A DNA stretch of 64,000 bases from Pseudomonas sp. LRP2-20 (GCF_024349685.1 NZ_AP025944.1:3726001-3790000), one strand, 5' to 3'. Shown: positions 1 to 8,598, numbered from the stretch's first letter. A program made the numbers and translations. The notes: generated from the letters alone by a model not told the origin.

Positions 1-1406
1 ACTCCTCCACGCCGCTGGTCAACCAGATCATCGACGGCCTGCGCGAGCTGATCGACAACCAGACCCTCAAGCCCGGCGCCAAGGTGCCGTCGATTCGCGC
101 CTTCGCCGCGACCTATTCGGTGAGCACCTTCACCGTGGTCGAGGCGTATGACCGCCTGGTTGCCCAGGGTTTGCTGGTGAGCAAGGGCAATGCGGGGTTC
201 TTCGTCAATCGTGCGGCGAACGAGCTGCTGGAAAACCAGAACAGCGAGACTGAAACCGGCCGCCCGACGTTCAATTCCGAGTGGTACCTGCAGCAGATTT
301 TCGAAATCCGCCAGCTACCGTTCAAGCCGGGCTGCGGCTGGTTGCCCAACGACTGGATGTACGAAGAAGGCCTGCGTCGCGGCCTGCGCCAGGTGGCCGG
401 CAGCCCGCTGGAACTGTCTGGCTACGGCGACCCGATGGGCCTACCGGAGCTGCGTGCGCTGACCGCGCAAAACCTGCAGCAGGAGCTGTCGATCGTCTGC
501 AACCCGGCACAGCTGATGCTGACCCACGGTGCCAGCCAGGCCCTGGACCTGGCCGTGCGGACCTTGGTCCGCCCGGGTGACGTGGTGTTGGTGGACGACC
601 CTGGCTACCCCAACCTGATGAGTATCCTGCGCACTCAGGGCGCGACGTTGATCGGCGTGCCACGCACGCCGAACGGTTATGACCTCAATCACCTTGAACA
701 GCTGCTGGCGCATCACCGCCCTACCGCGTTCTTCACCCAGCCGCACCTGCACAGCCCGACCTGCTCGCGCACCCCGCTGCCGCAGCTGCACCGCTTGCTG
801 CAGCTGGCCAGCCAGCACGGTTTCCGCCTGGTGGAAAACAACCTGTACGCCGACATGGTCGCCGAGCCGCAACCGTGCCTGGCCAGCCTCGACCACCTGC
901 AGCAGGTGGTGTACGTGGGCAGCTACTCGAAGAGCATCTCGCCCAACGTGCGGGTCGGCTATCTGCTGGCCAACCCGGAGCTGTCGCAGAAGCTGCTGCA
1001 CCTGAAGATGCGCTCGGGGCTGACCACCTCGCAGGTGATGGAGCGCGTGGTGTATGCCGCGATCATCGACGGGCGCTGGCGCAAACACCTCAAGCGCCTG
1101 CGCCAACGGCTGGCCGAAGCCCATCAGGAAGTTGGCCGGCATCTGCATCGATTGGGCTTTGAACTGTTCATCGAATCGGATGAAGGGATGTATATCTGGA
1201 CCCGGCACCCGGCGATTCCGGACAGCGCGGCGTTGCTGGATGATGCGCTGGAGAAAGGCATCATGCTCGGGCCTGGGCAGTTGTTCATGGTCGATGCAAA
1301 GGCGACCGGGTGGATGCGGTTCAATGTGGCGTTCAGTACGGATCCGGCGATGTGGGAGTTGTTGGAGAAGGTGCTGGTGAAGCATGTGCGGCGGGGTGGG
1401 ATTTAG
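1..1406 (+). CDS. MocR-type GntR/aminotransferase transcriptional regulator (5' truncated by window edge)
   Basis: The open frame is already running at the window edge (codons in phase from base 3), so the start lies upstream; the GTG at 84 is internal. The first part reads as the winged helix of GntR proteins (PLVNQIIDGLRELID, then KVPSIRAFAATYSVSTFTVV). After a linker comes a class I aminotransferase fold with the PLP lysine region SYSKSISPNVRVGYL and the motif DDPGYPN. This fusion is typical of MocR regulators, which bind DNA and sense an amine or amino acid through PLP. The regulated target is not visible; it probably lies left of the window. The stop is 55 bp before an IS256 element that does not touch the coding region. 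Confidence 0.9.
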   Translation, partial: SSTPLVNQIIDGLRELIDNQTLKPGAKVPSIRAFAATYSVSTFTVVEAYDRLVAQGLLVSKGNAGFFVNRAANELLENQNSETETGRPTFNSEWYLQQIFEIRQLPFKPGCGWLPNDWMYEEGLRRGLRQVAGSPLELSGYGDPMGLPELRALTAQNLQQELSIVCNPAQLMLTHGASQALDLAVRTLVRPGDVVLVDDPGYPNLMSILRTQGATLIGVPRTPNGYDLNHLEQLLAHHRPTAFFTQPHLHSPTCSRTPLPQLHRLLQLASQHGFRLVENNLYADMVAEPQPCLASLDHLQQVVYVGSYSKSISPNVRVGYLLANPELSQKLLHLKMRSGLTTSQVMERVVYAAIIDGRWRKHLKRLRQRLAEAHQEVGRHLHRLGFELFIESDEGMYIWTRHPAIPDSAALLDDALEKGIMLGPGQLFMVDAKATGWMRFNVAFSTDPAMWELLEKVLVKHVRRGGI

Positions 1407-1461
1407 GGACCGTGGCGCGGCGAGTGTGTTCGCCGTGGCATTTTCAGCGCCTGGGAGAGCG

Positions 1462-2822
1462 GAAGTGTCAGATTTTTTGTGTGCGGGCCGGTAACGGCCT
1501 GCCGTCAGGCAGGCCCTGATCTTCACCAGGTTGGCCTGATGAACCGATCTCCGTACAGAATCGCAAATTGATTCATCGCGCTTTTCCAATCATGGGCCGG
1601 TTTTCCCCAATTGGCTGTTATGTTGCGCAATCCCAGCCAAATCAGTTTGGTCGCTGCGTCATCATTCGGGAAATGCCCTCGGGTCTTGATGACCTTGCGT
1701 AGCTGGGCGTTGATGCTCTCGATCGCGTTGGTGGTATAGATCACCTTCCGGATGGCGGGCGGAAAGACAAAGAATGGAATCACGCGATCCCAGGCGCGTC
1801 TCCAGGCAGCCACCACCGTTGGATATTTCTCACCCCACGGCCCGCTCTCAAACTCATCGAGTGCTTGCTCAGCCGCTTCGGCATTGATGGCTTGGTAAAT
1901 CGGTTTCAGTTCCTTGGCCAGTGCGCGCCGTTTGTCCCAGGCCGCGTAGTCCAGGCTGTTGCGGATCAGATGCACGATGCACGTCTGCAATGTCGTCTCT
2001 GGAAACACGGCGCTGAGGGCTTCTGGCATGCCTTTAAGGCCATCGGTCACGGCAATCAGCACGTCCTCGACGCCACGTGTCTTGAGATCGTTGAACACCT
2101 TCATCCAGAACTTCGCACCCTCAGTGTTCTCGATCCAGATGCCCAGGATGTCGCGCGTCCCGTCGGGTAGAACGCCCAAAGCCAAGTAAATGGCCTTGTT
2201 GCGCACCAGGCCTTCTTCGCGAATCTTCACCCGCAGCGCATCAAAGAAAATGACCGGGTACATCGGCTCCAATGGCCGCTGTTGCCACGCGCCAATTTCG
2301 TCCATGACCTCGTCTGTCACAGAGCTGATGAAGTCGGGTGAAACGTCGGTTCCATACTGCTCGGACAGGAAGGCCCGGATCTCTCTGACTGTCATTCCAC
2401 GGGCGTACATGGCGATGATCTTGTCGTCGAAGCCAGTGTAACGGCGCTCATGTTTGGGGATCAGGATGGGCGAGAAGCTGCCGTCACGGTCGCGAGGGAT
2501 ATCCAAGCGCAGAGGCCCATCGCCGGTTAGCACTGTCTTGCCGCTTTTGCCGTTGCGCTGGTTGGTTTCATCCTCCGGGCGCTGCGCGCCCGGCGGATAA
2601 CCCAGGTGGTGGCCAAGCTCGGCATGCAGAGCGCGTTCGATCAAGGCCTTCTTGAACGCCGCAGAGGCATCCTCGATAGCTTCTGCGGTCATCAGGCCCT
2701 CACCGAACTGCTCCAGCAGCTCCTTGGGGATTTTGGGCAGGTCACGCAGGGGTTTCTTTTTGGTTGGCATACATGCACCTCTTACTCATGTTATGCCCGA
2801 ACACAAAATTTCTGACACCCTC
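1462..2822 (-). mobile_element. IS256-family insertion sequence with imperfect terminal inverted repeats
   Basis: The element contains one transposase gene. Its ends match as imperfect inverted repeats: the left end carries GTGTCAGATTTTTTGTGTGC from 1465, and the reverse complement of the right end carries GTGTCAGAAATTTTGTGTTC ending at 2818. The 9-mer GGGAGAGCG is directly repeated at 1453-1461 and 2823-2831, as expected for the 8-9 bp target duplication of IS256 elements. Removing the IS and one 9-mer restores a sequence nearly identical to the uninterrupted palindrome arm at 36048-36075, which independently supports these ends to within a base or two. Confidence 0.88.
1523..2770 (-). CDS. 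IS256-family transposase
   Basis: This 415-residue mutator-type DDE transposase cuts and pastes its own IS. The DDE residues are visible in VIFFDALRVKIRE (first Asp), AVTDGLKGMPEAL (second Asp) and TTNAIESINAQLRK (Glu). C/H-type residues of the family lie in QTCIVHLIRNSL. The length is normal for the family and there is no frameshift, so the gene appears intact. The start ATG at 2770 begins MPTKKKPLRDLP. It is the only gene in the element, reads leftward, and lies between the inverted repeats. Confidence 0.95.
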   Translation of the reverse strand: MPTKKKPLRDLPKIPKELLEQFGEGLMTAEAIEDASAAFKKALIERALHAELGHHLGYPPGAQRPEDETNQRNGKSGKTVLTGDGPLRLDIPRDRDGSFSPILIPKHERRYTGFDDKIIAMYARGMTVREIRAFLSEQYGTDVSPDFISSVTDEVMDEIGAWQQRPLEPMYPVIFFDALRVKIREEGLVRNKAIYLALGVLPDGTRDILGIWIENTEGAKFWMKVFNDLKTRGVEDVLIAVTDGLKGMPEALSAVFPETTLQTCIVHLIRNSLDYAAWDKRRALAKELKPIYQAINAEAAEQALDEFESGPWGEKYPTVVAAWRRAWDRVIPFFVFPPAIRKVIYTTNAIESINAQLRKVIKTRGHFPNDDAATKLIWLGLRNITANWGKPAHDWKSAMNQFAILYGDRFIRPTW

Positions 2823-3063
2823 GGGAGAGCGAGCGCCGCCCGCGCGGCGCATCGCGAGCTGCGCTCGCTCCTACGTTTGTTTCTGGCCAGTTACGCCTGT
2901 GACAGGCGCGCGCGACCGCCTTGTTTGTACTACGCGATATCGCGCCGTGCGCCAAGGCGTCCGCGCGAAAATCCCCCAGGAATGATTGGCCCTAAACAAA
3001 CGTAGGAGCGAGCGCAGCTCGCGATGCGCCGCGCGGGCGGCGCTCGATCTCACAGGCGCTGAA
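2823..3063. repeat. Long palindromic repeat, copy A (left tip split off by the IS)
   Basis: One of three related long palindromes. Its right arm (3001-3063, CGTAGGAGCGAGCGCAGCTC onward) is the reverse complement of its left arm (GCGCTCGCTCCTACG ending near 2874). The left-most 19 bases of the left arm lie at 1443-1461, beyond the inserted IS256 element. The core keeps the central palindrome CGCGATATCGCG near 2933-2944. Open frames run through it on both strands because of its composition, but they are shared between copies and I do not consider them genes. Confidence 0.85.
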
Positions 3064-3108
3064 CCTGTCAAGGCAAGCAACTGTAAGCCCTGACCCAATC
3101 CCTCCCCC

Positions 3109-4131
3109 CTACCGCCAATCTGCCTTATCAGCAAAAAACGCCTGCGCATTCGCCTCCAGGCTCTCCAGGTGATACCCCCCCTCCTGCACAATCACACAAG
3201 GCAACCGCAACGCCCGAATCCGCTCGCCCAACGCCGCAAACCCTTCAGTCGTCACCGCCACCTTGCTCTGCGGATCCAGTTCATAGATATCGAACCCAAG
3301 CGACAACACCAGCACCTCGGCCCCAAAGTCCTGCACCGCAGCCAGCGCGATCTCCAACTGCCCCATGAAGTCCGACTCGCTGGCCCCATGGGCCATCGGC
3401 AGGTTGAGGTTATACCCCTCCCCCGCACCACTGCCGCGCTCGTCCTCGAACCCGGCCACCCCCGGATAGAAGTTGGTCGGATCACCATGGGTCGACACGT
3501 ACAGCACATCGTTACGTTCGTAGAAGATCTCTTGAATCCCCTGCCCGTGGTGCATGTCGGTATCCAGAATCGCGACGCGGCTGTAACGGCTGCGCAGGGC
3601 CTGGGCCGCCACGGCAGCATTGTTGAGGTAGCAGAACCCACCCGCCGCATCGAACCGCGCATGGTGCCCCGGTGGCCGGCACAGCGCATAGGCCGCCGGC
3701 TCACCATCGAGAATGGCCTTGGCAGCGGCCACCGCGCTCTGCGCCGACCAGTAGGCCGAACGCCAGGTGTTTTCACCCACCGGGCAGCTGCCGTCAGCCA
3801 GGTAGCGCGCGGCCTGGGCGAGGATGCCACGCAGGGCGTTGGGCTCGCGCACGAAGATGTTCGACATGACCTCGTCGCCCCAGTCCTCAGGCACTTCCTT
3901 CCAGCGCGCATGGGCTTCTTCGAGGAACGCCAGGTAGGCCTCGCCGTGCACGGCCTTCAGCGGATCGAGGCCGGCATCGTCGGGCTGGCGGATGTCGAAG
4001 CCCAGGTCCTTGGCGGCCTGCAGCAGGTGCCGGGCACGCTCGGGGACTTCCTGTGGGGTGCGCATGGCGCCGCGCGAGTAGTAGCTGCGCGGATGGTGCA
4101 GCAGTTGTTCAGGGTGGAAGTAGCAACGCAT
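3109..4131 (-). CDS. Histone deacetylase-family hydrolase, probable acetylpolyamine amidohydrolase
   Basis: A 340-residue zinc amidohydrolase of the arginase/deacetylase fold. It shows the paired catalytic histidines in RPPGHHARFD (His156-157), the zinc ligands in DTDMHHGQG (Asp192, His194) and LGFDIYE (Asp281), and the late glycine motif QEGGYHLE. These positions closely match the acetylpolyamine amidohydrolases, which deacetylate acetylputrescine-type compounds in the cytosol. The start ATG overlaps the stop of the upstream gene in TGATG, so the two are translationally coupled. With the M20 amidase and MHS transporter it forms an uptake-plus-deacylation operon. The substrate is inferred; other N-acyl amines are possible. 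Confidence 0.85.
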   Translation of the reverse strand: MRCYFHPEQLLHHPRSYYSRGAMRTPQEVPERARHLLQAAKDLGFDIRQPDDAGLDPLKAVHGEAYLAFLEEAHARWKEVPEDWGDEVMSNIFVREPNALRGILAQAARYLADGSCPVGENTWRSAYWSAQSAVAAAKAILDGEPAAYALCRPPGHHARFDAAGGFCYLNNAAVAAQALRSRYSRVAILDTDMHHGQGIQEIFYERNDVLYVSTHGDPTNFYPGVAGFEDERGSGAGEGYNLNLPMAHGASESDFMGQLEIALAAVQDFGAEVLVLSLGFDIYELDPQSKVAVTTEGFAALGERIRALRLPCVIVQEGGYHLESLEANAQAFFADKADWR

Positions 4132-5372
4132 CAGGCTTCTCCTTGTGCAACCTGGCCAGCGCGGGCCAGCACGGCATTGAGCAGAACATCGACGCCCTGG
4201 CGGGCATCCTCGGGCAGTACGTCTTCAGCTTCGTTGTGGCTCAGGCCACCGACGCAGGGGATGAACACCATCGCCGTCGGGCAGTAGCGGGCCAGCAGGA
4301 TAGCGTCGTGGCCGGCGCCGCTGACGATGGATTGCTGGGTATAGCCAAGGCCGTCCACCGCCTGCTGCACAGCGGCTACGCAATCGGCATCGAACGGCGT
4401 CGCCGGGCTGACCCAGTGGCGCTCGATGCGCACCTGCAGGCCGCGCTGGGTGGCGATGGCCTGCAGCTTCAGGGTCAGGTCGCGCTCCATGGCTTCGATG
4501 GCTTGATCGCGGTGGTGGCGCAGGTCGACGGTGAAGCGCAGCACACCGGGGATGGTGTTGCGCGAGGACTTGGCGATCGACAGCTCACCCACGGTGGTCA
4601 GGCCTTCTGGCGCAAAATCAGCCGCCAGCTGCTCGACCGCCTGAATCATCTGCGCGGCGCCGTACAGGGCGTCCTTGCGCAGCAGCATCGGCGTGGTACC
4701 GGCGTGGGCCGCCATGCCTTCGACGGTCACGTCCAGCCAGCGGATGGCCTGGCCACCGCTGACCACACCGATGGCCTTGGCGTTGTCTTCAAGGATCGGG
4801 CCTTGCTCGATGTGCGCTTCGAAATAGGCATCGACCTGGCCGCCCAGCGGGCGTTGGCCGGCATAGCCGGTGCGCTGCAGTTCGTCGGCGACGCTGATGC
4901 CATCGGCATCGCGAATGGCCAAGGCCTGGTCCAGTGCCAGGGTACCGGTGAACACCGCAGAGCCAAACATGGCCGGGGTGAAGCGGGCGCCCTCCTCGTT
5001 GGTCCACACGGCGATTTCCAGCGGCTTGCGGGTCTGGATGTTCAGGTCGTTGAGGCGGCGCACCACCTCAAGGCCGGCCAGCACGCCATAGACGCCATCG
5101 AAACGGCCCCCTTCGGGCTGGGTGTCGAGGTGGCTGCCCATCATCACCGGCGCGGCGCCCGGGTCGCTGCCAGCGCGGCGAGCGAACAGATTGCCGATGG
5201 CATCCACCGACAGCGTCAGGCCCGCCTCGCGACACCAGTGGCTGAACAGTTCACGGCCGGCCTTGTCCTCGTCGCTCAGGGCCAGGCGGCAACTGCCGCC
5301 GCGGGCGGTGGCGCCGATTTCAGCCATGGCCATCAGGCTCGCCCACAGGCGTTCGCCATTGCTTTTCAACAT
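4131..5372 (-). CDS. M20 family Zn hydrolase (N-carbamoyl-amino acid hydrolase / allantoate amidohydrolase type)
   Basis: A 413-residue amidase of the hydantoinase/carbamoylase group. Binuclear metal motifs are seen in MGSHLDTQPEGGRFDG (His, Asp), TNEEGARFTP (Glu pair) and AHIEQGPILE; the dimerisation-domain motif GMAAHAGTTPM follows. Members cleave N-carbamoyl or related amide bonds of amino acids and ureides. It is the middle gene of a leftward operon, 30 bp downstream of the MHS transporter and coupled to the deacetylase-like gene by one shared base. The specific substrate cannot be told from sequence. The start chosen (MLKSNGERLW) is the first in-frame ATG after the transporter stop. Confidence 0.85.
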   Translation of the reverse strand: MLKSNGERLWASLMAMAEIGATARGGSCRLALSDEDKAGRELFSHWCREAGLTLSVDAIGNLFARRAGSDPGAAPVMMGSHLDTQPEGGRFDGVYGVLAGLEVVRRLNDLNIQTRKPLEIAVWTNEEGARFTPAMFGSAVFTGTLALDQALAIRDADGISVADELQRTGYAGQRPLGGQVDAYFEAHIEQGPILEDNAKAIGVVSGGQAIRWLDVTVEGMAAHAGTTPMLLRKDALYGAAQMIQAVEQLAADFAPEGLTTVGELSIAKSSRNTIPGVLRFTVDLRHHRDQAIEAMERDLTLKLQAIATQRGLQVRIERHWVSPATPFDADCVAAVQQAVDGLGYTQQSIVSGAGHDAILLARYCPTAMVFIPCVGGLSHNEAEDVLPEDARQGVDVLLNAVLARAGQVAQGEA

Positions 5373-5402
5373 GTGCGGCTACTCCAGAAACAGGTGGATC
5401 GA

Positions 5403-6707
5403 TCAGGCCAGTTCCAGGCGCTGGCTGCGGGCGTACTGGCGCGCCAGGGCGAGCACGCAAACCAGCGAAAGGGTGGCGATCAGGGTGTAGAAAACTGCCA
5501 TCGGCCACCATTGGCCAGTGAAGGTGTGGGCCAGCCAGGTACCGATCAGCGGGGTCAGGCCGCCCGCGATGGCGCCGCACACCTGGTAAGCCAGGGAAAT
5601 CGCGGTGTAGCGCACACGGGTTTCGAACATGCCGCTGACATAGCCCGCGATCACCGCGTAGAACGACGCCATGCACGCTGCCGCCAGGGCGATGCCGAGC
5701 ACGATCAGCGGGCCTTCGCCGGAGCTGACCAGCACGAACATCGGGTACGGCGAGGCCATCGCCAGCAACGCGACCAGGGCCAGGAAGCGGGTGGCGCCGA
5801 GCTTTTCAGAAAGCCAGGCGGCCAGCGGCTGCACGCAGAACTGGATGACCGCCACGAAGAACAGGCATTCGAGGATCAGCGAGCGCTCCAGGTGCAGTTG
5901 CTGGGTGGTGTAGCTGATCATGAAGGTGTTGGTGAAATAGACCCCGGCGATACCCAGGGTGTTGGCGCCGATGCACAGCAGCAATGGGCGCCAGGCGGTG
6001 CGCAGCACTTCCAGTACCGGCGCCTGTTCCTTGCGCTGGGCCTTGACCGCCTGCTCGCGGCTGGCAATGAACTCGGGCGACTCGTTGACCCCCAGGCGGA
6101 TCGCCAGGCCCACCAGCAACAACAGGGCGCTGGCCAGGAACGGCACGCGCCAGCCCCAGCTCATCAGCTCTGCTTCTGGCAGGCGAGTGACAGCACCAAA
6201 GGCCAGCAGCGACAGGATCAGGCCAGCCGGGCTGCCCAGCTGGGCGAACGAGGCAAAGAAATTGCGCCGGCCCTTGGGCGCATGTTCGCCAGCCATCAGC
6301 ACCGCACCGCCCCACTCGCCGCCCACGGCAATACCCTGGATCACCCGCAGGATGATCAACAGCACCGGTGCGGCAGTGCCGATCTGGGCGTAGGTCGGCA
6401 ACAGGCCGATGCACACGGTGACGATGCCCATCATCAACAGGGTGATGACCAGCGACTTCTTGCGGCCGATGCGGTCGCCCACGTGGCCGAACACGATGCC
6501 GCCCAGGGGCCGGGCGAAGAAGCCCACGGCGAAGGTGCCGAACGCGGCCATGGTGCTGAACAGGCTGTCGTCGGAGGGGAAGAACAAGGCACCGAACACC
6601 AAGGCGGCGGCGGTGGCGTAAATGTAGAAGTCGTACCACTCGATCATGGTGCCGATGAACGCGGCGGCGGCGGCACGGCGCGGCTGGGGCGAAGCGGTGG
6701 GCTTCAT
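5403..6707 (-). CDS. MHS-family (metabolite:H+ symporter) MFS transporter
   Basis: A polytopic inner-membrane symporter of about 434 residues with the family hallmark FIGTMIEWYDFYIY in helix 1, the MFS loop motif GHVGDRIGRKKSL, and roughly 12 hydrophobic segments. MHS members import organic acids, betaines and similar solutes with protons. I chose the ATG at 6707 (MKPTASPQ) because AAGGAG sits seven bases upstream; an in-frame start 15 codons earlier lacks this support. It is the first gene of the operon with the M20 amidase and acetylpolyamine amidohydrolase-like gene and probably imports their substrate. A LysR regulator is divergent. Confidence 0.88.
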   Translation of the reverse strand: MKPTASPQPRRAAAAAFIGTMIEWYDFYIYATAAALVFGALFFPSDDSLFSTMAAFGTFAVGFFARPLGGIVFGHVGDRIGRKKSLVITLLMMGIVTVCIGLLPTYAQIGTAAPVLLIILRVIQGIAVGGEWGGAVLMAGEHAPKGRRNFFASFAQLGSPAGLILSLLAFGAVTRLPEAELMSWGWRVPFLASALLLLVGLAIRLGVNESPEFIASREQAVKAQRKEQAPVLEVLRTAWRPLLLCIGANTLGIAGVYFTNTFMISYTTQQLHLERSLILECLFFVAVIQFCVQPLAAWLSEKLGATRFLALVALLAMASPYPMFVLVSSGEGPLIVLGIALAAACMASFYAVIAGYVSGMFETRVRYTAISLAYQVCGAIAGGLTPLIGTWLAHTFTGQWWPMAVFYTLIATLSLVCVLALARQYARSQRLELA

Positions 6708-6785
6708 GGGGGCTCCTTTGCTTGTTTTTCTGGCAGGAGTTGACGGGGTCACGGTGGCGCTCTGGAGGCGCTTGGCCTTGTGGCC

Positions 6786-6891
6786 GGTGTTGGATGCTTC
6801 GCGGGCAAGCCCGCTCCCACAGAAACTTCACAAGGCCTGCATGCGGTGCAGTACCTGTGGGAGCGGGCTTGCCCGCGAAGCATCCAACACC
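6786..6891. repeat. REP pair (REPIN-like inverted repeat)
   Basis: Two inverted P. putida-type REP units, 6786-6821 and 6856-6891, each containing GCGGGCAAGCCCGCTCCCAC or its complement. The arms extend to GGTGTTGGATGC and its complement. The pair lies in the divergent space between the MHS transporter and its LysR neighbour. Confidence 0.9.
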
Positions 6892-6996
6892 GAGGTCACA
6901 GGCTTCGATAACTGCGATTTATCGTACCGGGGCTATGATTAGTCAATTTTCTATTTATTATTCGCACTATTAGCCCTGCTTATCATCGAGCCTGCC

Positions 6997-7905
6997 ATGT
7001 CCGACCGCCTGCTCAACGACCGCCTCGACTGGAACCTGCTGCGCACCTTCCGGGTGATCGGCCAGGAGTTGTCCATCAGCCGCGCCGCCGCGCGCCTGCA
7101 CCTGACCCAACCGGCCGTGAGCCAGGCGCTCAAGCGCCTGGAGGAGCAGCTCGGCCGCCAGCTGATCGCCCGCCGCGGGCCGCGCTTCGTGCTCACCGAC
7201 ATGGGCGAGCAGCTGTTCCAGCTGGCCGGAGAGGTGTATGGGCAGATGTCACAGATCGGCGGCCTGCTGGAGCAGCCGGCGGATGAACTGGTAGGCAAGG
7301 TGCGCTTGCTGATGATCAGCCGCATCGTCAGCGAGCGGTTCGATGACCTGCTGGCGGACTTCCATCGCCAACACCCACGGGTGGACCTGGAAATCGACGT
7401 GATGCGCAGCTCAGATATCGTGGCCGCCTTGCAGGAAAAGACCGCCACGGCAGGCCTGAGCCTCAACCGCAGGCCCCAACCACGGCTAGAGCAGCGCCTG
7501 TACCTGCGCCAGCGCTATGCGTTTTTCTGCGGCAAGCACCATGCCCTGTTCGGACAGGCAGAGGGTGATCTGCAGCGGGAGAATTTCGTCAGCTTCACCA
7601 GCGACCAGATTGGCGGCATGCTGTCGCCGCTGACCATCTTCCGCGACCAGCAGGGATTTGCCGGGCGGATCGTGGCGTCATCGCCGAGCCTTGAAGAGGT
7701 ACGCCGGCTGGTGATTGCCGGGTTCGGCATCGGCTGCCTGCCCGAGCATGTGGTGGCACCGGATGTGGCGGCGGGGCTGCTGTGGAAGCTGCCGCCTGAG
7801 GAAGGGATCGCCGATGTGGACATTCACCTGTTGTGGAACAGGGAACAGCGGTTGAGCCGGGCTGAGGAGGTGTTTATCGAGGCGCTGCAGCAGAGCCTTG
7901 TCTAA
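6997..7905 (+). CDS. LysR-family transcriptional regulator
   Basis: 302 residues. The N-terminal winged helix-turn-helix is clear (LSISRAAARLHLTQPAVSQA, about residues 25-44), followed by KRLEEQLGRQLIARRGPRF and a periplasmic-binding-like effector domain from about residue 90. It is divergent from the MHS transporter/M20 amidase/deacetylase operon, the classical arrangement for a LysR activator of a neighbouring catabolic operon. Its stop codon region overlaps the stop of the convergent toxin gene (7902-7905). Confidence 0.9.
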   Translation: MSDRLLNDRLDWNLLRTFRVIGQELSISRAAARLHLTQPAVSQALKRLEEQLGRQLIARRGPRFVLTDMGEQLFQLAGEVYGQMSQIGGLLEQPADELVGKVRLLMISRIVSERFDDLLADFHRQHPRVDLEIDVMRSSDIVAALQEKTATAGLSLNRRPQPRLEQRLYLRQRYAFFCGKHHALFGQAEGDLQRENFVSFTSDQIGGMLSPLTIFRDQQGFAGRIVASSPSLEEVRRLVIAGFGIGCLPEHVVAPDVAAGLLWKLPPEEGIADVDIHLLWNREQRLSRAEEVFIEALQQSLV

Positions 7906-8207
7906 CGCCTTTGCGCCGCACGATAGACCTCACCGCGCTCTCGCTTGCCCACTGATACCACCACTACAACGATGCGCTCTTCCTCGACGCGATAGACCAG
8001 GCGATACCCTGACGCCTTGCGCTTGATCTTGTAATGGTTCGGCATGTCGCTCAGCGCATCGGCTTGAACCTTGGGTGACTGCAAGTCGCCAAGTTTCTTC
8101 TTGATCCGCTCACGCACGGTGTGGCCGATCTTGCCCCACTCTTTCAGCGCGGTCGGCAGGAACTCGAGTTCATAGGTCGTCCAGAGATACCGGTACGCCC
8201 TTTTCAC
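7902..8207 (-). CDS. RelE/StbE-type toxin of a decayed toxin-antitoxin pair
   Basis: The body reads YELEFLPTALKEWGKIG, then MPNHYKIKRKASGYRLVYRV and VVVVSVGKRERGEVY, a near-canonical RelE/StbE ribosome-dependent mRNA endonuclease. In the family as I recall it, translation begins at Met-Thr-Tyr-Glu. Here the codon in that position is ACG (8180-8178), because the overlapping antitoxin Asp codon is GAC rather than GAT. The frame can start at the ATG at 8207, which adds ten atypical residues (MKRAYRYLWT) and overlaps the antitoxin end by 38 bp. Catalytic residues look intact, but the normal start and the antitoxin are both damaged, so expression is doubtful. Confidence 0.75.
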   Translation of the reverse strand: MKRAYRYLWTTYELEFLPTALKEWGKIGHTVRERIKKKLGDLQSPKVQADALSDMPNHYKIKRKASGYRLVYRVEEERIVVVVVSVGKRERGEVYRAAQRR

Positions 8208-8262
8208 CCTGCCTCGACTTGGCTAGCTCGCTCAGTTCAAGATCTTCGAGGCGCTCCATCAT
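8170..8262 (-). pseudogene. C-terminal remnant of a StbD/Phd-YefM antitoxin
   Basis: Only about 31 residues remain, MMERLEDLELSELAKSRQ then GVPVSLDDL, which match the end of StbD-type antitoxins (about 80 residues, cognate to StbE). Immediately upstream of MMERLED the sequence changes within a few bases into the long palindromic repeat copy B (GCGTTTGTTTCGGGCC). The DNA-binding N-terminal half and the native promoter are therefore gone. The frame stays open for a further 87 codons into the repeat, but that extension is repeat-encoded. The toxin-binding tail alone survives. Confidence 0.7.
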
Positions 8263-8265
8263 GGC

Positions 8266-8455
8266 TGCGTTTGTTTCGGGCCAGTAACGCGTGATGCAGG
8301 CGCGCGCGACCGCCTTGTTTGTACGACGCGATATCGCGTCAAGCGCCAAGGTGTCCGCGCGCAAATCCCCCAGGAATAATTGGCCCGAAACAAGCGTAGG
8401 AGCGAGCGCAGCTCGCGATGCGCCGCGCGGGCGGCGCCCGATCTCATAGGCGCTG
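8266..8455. repeat. Long palindromic repeat, copy B (left arm truncated)
   Basis: This copy matches copies A and C from GCGTTTGTTTCGGGCCAGTA rightward, including the perfect 14-bp centre ACGCGATATCGCGT, and has a full right arm (8395-8455). Its outer left arm, about 45-50 bases in the other copies, is missing where it abuts the antitoxin remnant. The rest of the spacer to 8598 holds no gene I can support. Confidence 0.85.
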
Positions 8456-8598
8456 TAAGTGTAATGACGGGCACCTCTAAGCCTTGACGCACTCCTCTCC
8501 TTTGGCCCCCCCGTCAGACTCATCCGCCACCGATCCCGCCAAACTTGGATCCCATCTACTGAAGGAGTATGCTATCGCAATAGCCATATGCCATCACT

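Noticed and set aside
2871..3191. Small Arg-rich reading frames in all three long palindromes, similar to one another
   Set aside because: Their similarity comes from the DNA repeat itself, they occur on both strands, and their ends run into unrelated flanks. They lack ribosome-binding sites and look like repeat-derived frames, not genes.
4053..6743. Antisense open frame of nearly 900 codons opposite the amidase/transporter operon
   Set aside because: It results from high GC third positions of the real genes on the other strand; its translation is rich in Ala/Gly/His/Gln without domain features. Similar long frames opposite soxA (43259-46000) and the hybrid kinase are rejected for the same reason.
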